Assembly: GCA_015499985.1 (NCBI GenBank)
Contig: JAAAUF010000038.1
Coordinates: 1-22,549, forward strand
Reading direction: 5' to 3'
Length of the DNA stretch: 22,549 nucleotides
From: Haplosporangium gracile
Lineage: Eukaryota > Mortierellomycota > Mortierellomycetes > Mortierellales > Mortierellaceae
Below the pieces are notes generated by a model, which saw nothing but the letters and a program-made list of their open reading frames with translations, did not search any database and was not told where the DNA came from. How positions within the stretch are numbered: the first letter of the stretch is position 1; each line of letters begins with the position of its first letter. Both the position numbers and the translations under genes were made by a program. Below are positions 18,084 to 22,549 of this stretch, piece by piece.

Positions 18084-20200
18084 AGTTCTACTTTCTCTCT
18101 GCTTTCGCTTGTCTTCGGTTTAGGCAGGGATGGCGCCAGGTGATGGACGAGAGCCTCAAAATGCAATGTAAGCGGTCGGTGAATGCAAGGGTGCGGGAAC
18201 GACGCCCTCCCTGCTTGAACGATGTACATGACTATGGAAGATGGCCTCGCAGCGCAGTGAAGTCATTGTTCATGGGTGTGTGTGTGTGTTTTTGAATGTT
18301 CTTGTAAATCGATATGAGCGATATGTAGGGGAAGGTGTACATACTTGAGCCATGGTATATGATTGATAGATTGGGTAACGGACAAGCGATATCTGATACG
18401 GGGTCGCGTCAACAATTTGAATATTCATGAAGTGATAAAAAAACAAAAAAAAGTCACGTAGAAATGATGGCGTTGAGCGGCGTGGTTAGTTGGTGATCAA
18501 ATATTATTATTTTTTTTCGTTTTCATCTCAGACGCGTTTTGATCGTATGATAGTACGAGTGAGATTGGAAACAGGGGCAGGGAGAGGGAAGAGAGGAGGG
18601 TGAATGCAAGGCGTATCGTGCAATGCAAGGTGGGAAGTAGGGTAAGTAGGATATATCTATGTCCTCGTTAATTACATCTCTGGAAGTCTCCCGACGCGAA
18701 TGAAAGTGATGGACCTTGGCAGGGAGTGTGAGGACTGGAGTTCAAGCCCTTCCAAGAAAAGAGGGGAAACAGACAGGTTTGCAGTTAACTCTGTCGAGAA
18801 TGGTCCGTCCTCTCTCTCTCACACACTTTTCTCGTTCTACCCGATTATCACTCTCTATTTTATTCATTCGACGTCTTGCCTTTTCTTAACGCCAACTTTT
18901 TTTTTTTTCGTGGTGTTTTTTTAGAGGATAAGAGGGGTAGATTTAGAGAAAGGGGACAGATTTGGAAAAGAATAGGACAGAAAGTCCAGACGCAAGAATA
19001 GATGCAAGGACTGTCACCCCCTCCCTCTGTTGCTGTGTCGTGATCCTGGCAAGGATTTTCCTTTGTTCCTCATCCATTTGCCTAACCCCTTACCATCATT
19101 CCCACCCCTTCATTGCCTTCTTTACTTTTTTCTCCAACAGTAATGCTCTTACATCCTTCTCGGCTCTTACTGACTGTTCATTGGGGAGGTGGACAATACA
19201 GGAATCTATGCTGTTTCTTTTTTTGTTCTGCTTAGCTTTAAAGAGACAAGAGCGGAGAGATTAGTTTGGGCCTCTGAAGTAGCCCGTTGTTATTCGACAT
19301 TGTCTCTCTTCAACTCCCCTTCTTCTTTCTCGTGCTCCTACCTTTCCCTCCCCCTCTCACCCCCTTGTTTTTTTTCTTTAACGCCCGTTGTTAATTTCTC
19401 TCTCACCTTCTCACCCTCTCTCTCTCTCTCTCTCCGTCTTCGAGAGTAAAAAGTCGTTGATGTTGGGTAATTTCTATTTTTTGCGTATTTTTCCGTCTAT
19501 AAGGTGAATCGAATAAGGCTCCTCGACGTTTTCAGCAATCCATTTTTTGTTGCTTTTTTTGTTTTTGTTTTTTTATGTCAACCTATCTGACGCACGTTCT
19601 TGCTACCCTTCTTGACCGTCTGTCCACACCCCCTTGTGCTTAATGACAAATAATGGGTTTGAAATAAAAGGTGCAGGGTTCATTTTATGTCTTGCTTATA
19701 GCTTTTATCGTGCCAGCCGTACTATGTATACACGTCCATTGATCGACGCGCCTCGGGCAAGTCAGTTAGTCAGGCAGCGAACCTTCAGACACACGCACGC
19801 CCTCTGTATTGTACACCCTAAAAAAGGCACGATTATAACAAACCGTTCGAGATTCTTTAACCTCACGACGATCGTTTTTTTTTTGATCCTTTGGTCAACA
19901 AACATCGTCCTTTCTTTCATGGCCCCGTGGACGCCCAAATATGCCTTTTTTTTATGTATGCTTGCTTGGATACATGATATGGCATGCGCATGGCATGACA
20001 CGATAATGGACAGAGAGAGATTGATGCAAGAAAAAAACCATTGGCTTGCATGGATTAAACTCCAACACATAGAGTTTCGCTTTTTTTTTTCTTTTTCTCA
20101 ATCGTTCTGAAAAGAAAGGAACGAAAAAACGTGGATAGGTCAGGTGAGGTATTTGCATTTTTTGCTATGTAATTTCCTTCTAGTTTCTTATTCTCCACTT
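17321..20200. other. gene-free region with microsatellites
   Basis: Six-frame reading gives only short or low-complexity frames. The longest from an ATG is 19643-20110 (about 155 codons, + strand); it has no recognisable motif and lies in biased sequence. 17560-18000 and 18540-18800 are relatively purine-rich on the + strand, while 18800-20100 is pyrimidine-rich. There is a (TC)n microsatellite at 18034-18080. No tRNA, snRNA or 5S-like sequence was recognised. Confidence 0.45.
18034..18080 (+). repeat. (TC)n microsatellite, about 23 units
   Basis: An uninterrupted run of about 47 bases of alternating T and C, followed by TTCAG. Confidence 0.97.
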
Positions 20201-21010
20201 ATTATTTTTCTATAAAGCTCATAGTTTAAAAGGGCGAGACCAGGTAAGGCTACGAAGGGAGGAGGAGAAGGAGTAGGGAGTGAAGGAATGGACTGTATAA
20301 GGGCAAAGGAGGAACAAGGGAACATAGGAAAAGGAGTGGAAGGAGAAAATGGCGGAGAAATAAGGTTGGTGGAAAAATGCAACGACCTCTTTGTCAGTGC
20401 TTGACCTTCCTTGGCTTTGGAACTGTGTTATTTCTCAGAGCCGGGGTCGGGTTGGTTGATCGGTTGGCCAACCAACATGAGAAAGTGAGGGAGAAGTGGG
20501 AGGAAGAAGAGGGAGGAAGAAGAGGGAGGAAGAGAAAATGAGAGAGATCAGATCGAACTCCTGAATTTCAAGGAGCGGTCGTACAAAGGCACTGAAGGGC
20601 AGTTGAATTCAAGAGCGTTTAGAACAAGGGCTATTGTGGGCACATTGACCACCCCATGAGCCATGAGAAGTAAGGGGGCTGCGTAGGGAGAGAATAAACA
20701 AAGAAAGGGATGTGGGATAGATACATACAACGAGCGTTTGTTCTTCTGTTTGTCAGTTGCAAAGAAAAATCAACGGAGAAAGAAAACAAGAGAGTAGAGC
20801 ATGAACCGAAAACCATTGCAAAAAGGAGATAGAAATACTCGTTGTGAGCGCCAAAAAGAATACAACGAAGAGACAGACATAGTGGACGAGTCAGAGAGAG
20901 AAAAAAAGGGAGGGAGAAAAAGAGACATAGTAATTGAGAGTGGTGAGAAGAGGGGGATTCTTGTATTGGGCTTGGAAAAAAAAAGCGGGAAAATGTAAGA
21001 CCAGGCACAC
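20201..21010 (-). other. purine-rich block on the + strand (pyrimidine-rich on the - strand)
   Basis: This stretch reverses the composition seen on both sides: GGA, GAAG and AGAGA runs dominate the + strand. In this window pyrimidine-rich tracts mark the upstream side of genes on their coding strand, so this could be the leader or promoter of an unrecognised minus-strand transcript running left. No conserved minus-strand protein was found. A 7-base stem GTTGGTT...AACCAAC lies near 20452-20476. Confidence 0.3.
20498..20534 (+). repeat. 13-bp minisatellite GGGAGGAAGAAGA, about 2.9 copies
   Basis: Two exact units (20498-20510 and 20511-20523) and a partial third, all purine, inside the purine-rich block. 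Confidence 0.9.
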
Positions 21011-22439
21011 AAATAAAGGCGCGAACAAGGCAAACACAAGATGGACTTCTCGGCCCATGTGTATGTGTCAATTTGTGTGCGACTATAGGCAAGAAGCCTA
21101 CGAGGGTAATTGGTCGTATATCCCCGAGAGGCATGGTGGCCAGTCAAGACATCGATTGCTACACAAGAAAAATAAAGCATTCATTATCATTCCTCAATGC
21201 CTGTCTTTATTTGTTTGCCTTTGTTTGTGGCTGTTAAGCCGCTGCTTGTTGACGAAGTACTCTTCTCATCCTTCTTTTCTTTCTCCTTTTTTTCATGTTC
21301 CTTTTGAAGATTTCAAGCCGATTTATGTAAATGACCGACGTACAATTGCATTGTTATTGCTGCCTTCTTCCACTTCTTGATCGATCGATATCTATCTATC
21401 AGAAACATAAAGGAAAAGGAGGGAGCGACGATGGGTTGACAGAACAACCAAGACAACCAACAAAGGTTGAACAACAAAGGAGACTCATGTATGTGCGTGC
21501 GTGTGTGTGTATGTGTGCGGCGTTGCGTGTATGTGCGTGAAATTTAGAAAGAAAAAAAAAAGTGCAGCAATGGCGTTCTCTTTTTTTGAAGGGCCATGGG
21601 CTTATTGAACCCATTGAACCCCGCCATAATACGAAATCAGACAGATCTGCCTTTGCTCTCTTTTCTTTTCTGTCTTTGTCTGCATGCGTGTGCAGTCTGT
21701 CTGGCAGTAATTGCCGCTTTTGCATTGGGCATGGCAGCATGGACGGATGGATTGGGTTGGACACACTCTTTTGCCTGCTCATACACCCGTTCAAACATCG
21801 ATTTGCCTTTATTACATGCACGCAGCTTATTTCACGCTTCTCTCGCCCCCTTTTTTTTCTACAATAGTCTTTCCCTTCCTATGTAGCCATGCCATGGGTC
21901 GCATATTAGCTTACTTTATTGCTTCCTCATTCCTTTGATTTGAATATCTTTGGTTGTGCACTTTCTATGCCAGTCTATTGGATGATGGATGAGTTGTTGT
22001 CTCCATGACTCCAGTCTGATTTTGAGGGATGCAACCCTTGAACCATGGGTCTCATGGCGTGGATGGATCCATCAGTACCGCTAGGACAATATACCTCTAG
22101 CGGTCTATGGGTGAGATGGATGAAGAAGGAGAAGAAGGAAGGAGATGATCCCCAATCTATCCCTCTTTTTTTGTTCGACCCATGATGCCCATGTCCATAT
22201 CCATGTCGATGTACTGTCATACATGTATGTTTGATCCACATCCCTTGCCTTGTGGTGATTGTTTCGGGTCTACTTTGCAGTGGATAATGCAAGGATACAT
22301 ATCGAAGCGTAGATGATAGAAGAACAACAAGGACTCTCGTTAGGTACCTACAAAAAGGATACCTAGTCATCTTGTGTGTTGGTCTTCTCTCTTCATTGCT
22401 TGGATACCAAAGTAGACAGACAGACAAACAGACAAATAA
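21011..22439. other. gene-free region with GT-rich repeat and hairpins
   Basis: No credible gene. A GT-rich, alternating purine-pyrimidine stretch lies at about 21487-21540. 21840-21870 is T/C-rich. Near the right end are a perfect 12-base palindrome GATGGATCCATC (22062-22073), an 8-bp-stem hairpin (22077-22104) and the palindrome TAGGTACCTA (22341-22350). Short overlapping frames on both strands have no recognisable motifs. Confidence 0.4.
22077..22104. other. perfect 8-bp-stem inverted repeat
   Basis: ACCGCTAG (22077-22084) and CTAGCGGT (22097-22104) are exact reverse complements separated by 12 bases. It may be a structured RNA element, a protein-binding site, or chance. Confidence 0.6.
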
Positions 22440-22549
22440 ATACCATTAGCACTCTACAACCATCATTTTACCTCATACACATCGCCTCTCTTACTCACCA
22501 TCGGTCATTTTCCTCCTCTTTTTTTTTTTTCTTCTTTCCCTCCATTTCC
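22440..22549 (+). promoter_or_regulatory. pyrimidine-rich tract, probable leader of a gene beyond the right edge
   Basis: The last 100 bases (CTCTCTTACTCACC, CCTCC, a long T run, CTTCTTTCCC) have the same composition as the sequences just before the + strand start codons elsewhere in the window. No start codon of a recognisable protein is reached before the end. Confidence 0.35.

Noticed and set aside
19643..20110. A 155-codon + strand frame with hydrophobic segments, the longest in the gene-free region
   Set aside because: No recognisable motif, T-rich composition, and no promoter or intron support. Kept only as a candidate for transcript evidence.
21975..22040. C/D-box-like GATGATGG...CTGA pattern
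   Set aside because: The C box is imperfect and no terminal stem is visible; such short motifs arise by chance.

Overview
The window looks like nuclear DNA from a filamentous fungus of the early-diverging Mucoromycota type. A Mortierella/Linnemannia-like fungus is my best guess, but it is only an inference. The grounds are genes with several 100-240 bp spliceosomal introns, pyrimidine-rich tracts just upstream of start codons, long CT/GA microsatellites, Q/N-rich and P/T/E-rich disordered proteins, and a mix of fungal families (secreted pepsin-type protease, Ssr4-like chromatin remodeller subunit, CCT zeta, Edc1/PNRC-motif decapping activator). No bacterial features are present.

Layout, left to right. 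1-917 is AT-rich intergenic DNA ending in a pyrimidine tract. 918-2388 (+) is a three-exon secreted aspartic protease with signal peptide, propeptide and both DTG catalytic motifs; its second intron appears to be GC-AG. Only 24 nt after its stop codon sits a complete two-gene PIF/Harbinger DNA transposon (2413-5240) with 34-bp perfect terminal inverted repeats and a 3-bp AGT target duplication. It carries a Myb/SANT-like DNA-binding protein gene (+) and a DDE transposase gene (-) that converge with a 15-bp gap. 5464-8982 (+) is a seven-exon gene for an Ssr4-like SWI/SNF-RSC subunit with a very long repeat-bearing disordered tail. 9193-11910 (+) is a six-exon CCT/TRiC zeta subunit gene (CCT6) whose start codon is split by an intron. 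12019-14329 is a pyrimidine-rich leader with a convincing 3' splice site just before 14330-15832 (+), a two-exon gene for a Q/N-rich protein with the YAG...LPxPxF motif of Edc1/PNRC mRNA-decapping activators.

From 15833 to the right edge (about 6.7 kb) I find no credible gene. The region alternates between pyrimidine-rich and purine-rich blocks on the + strand and carries microsatellites, minisatellites and a few hairpins. The last 100 bases again look like the pyrimidine-rich promoter/leader of a + strand gene lying outside the window.

The host genes are not an operon; they are independent, mostly housekeeping or gene-expression genes (chromatin remodelling, chaperonin, mRNA decapping) all on the + strand. 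The two transposon genes do form a functional unit: in Harbinger elements the Myb-like protein recruits the transposase to the nucleus and to the element ends. I see no new defence or metabolic system. The most interesting items are the apparently intact, recently inserted Harbinger element, the split start codon of CCT6, the divergent Edc1/PNRC protein with its leader intron signal, and the large skewed gene-free region.
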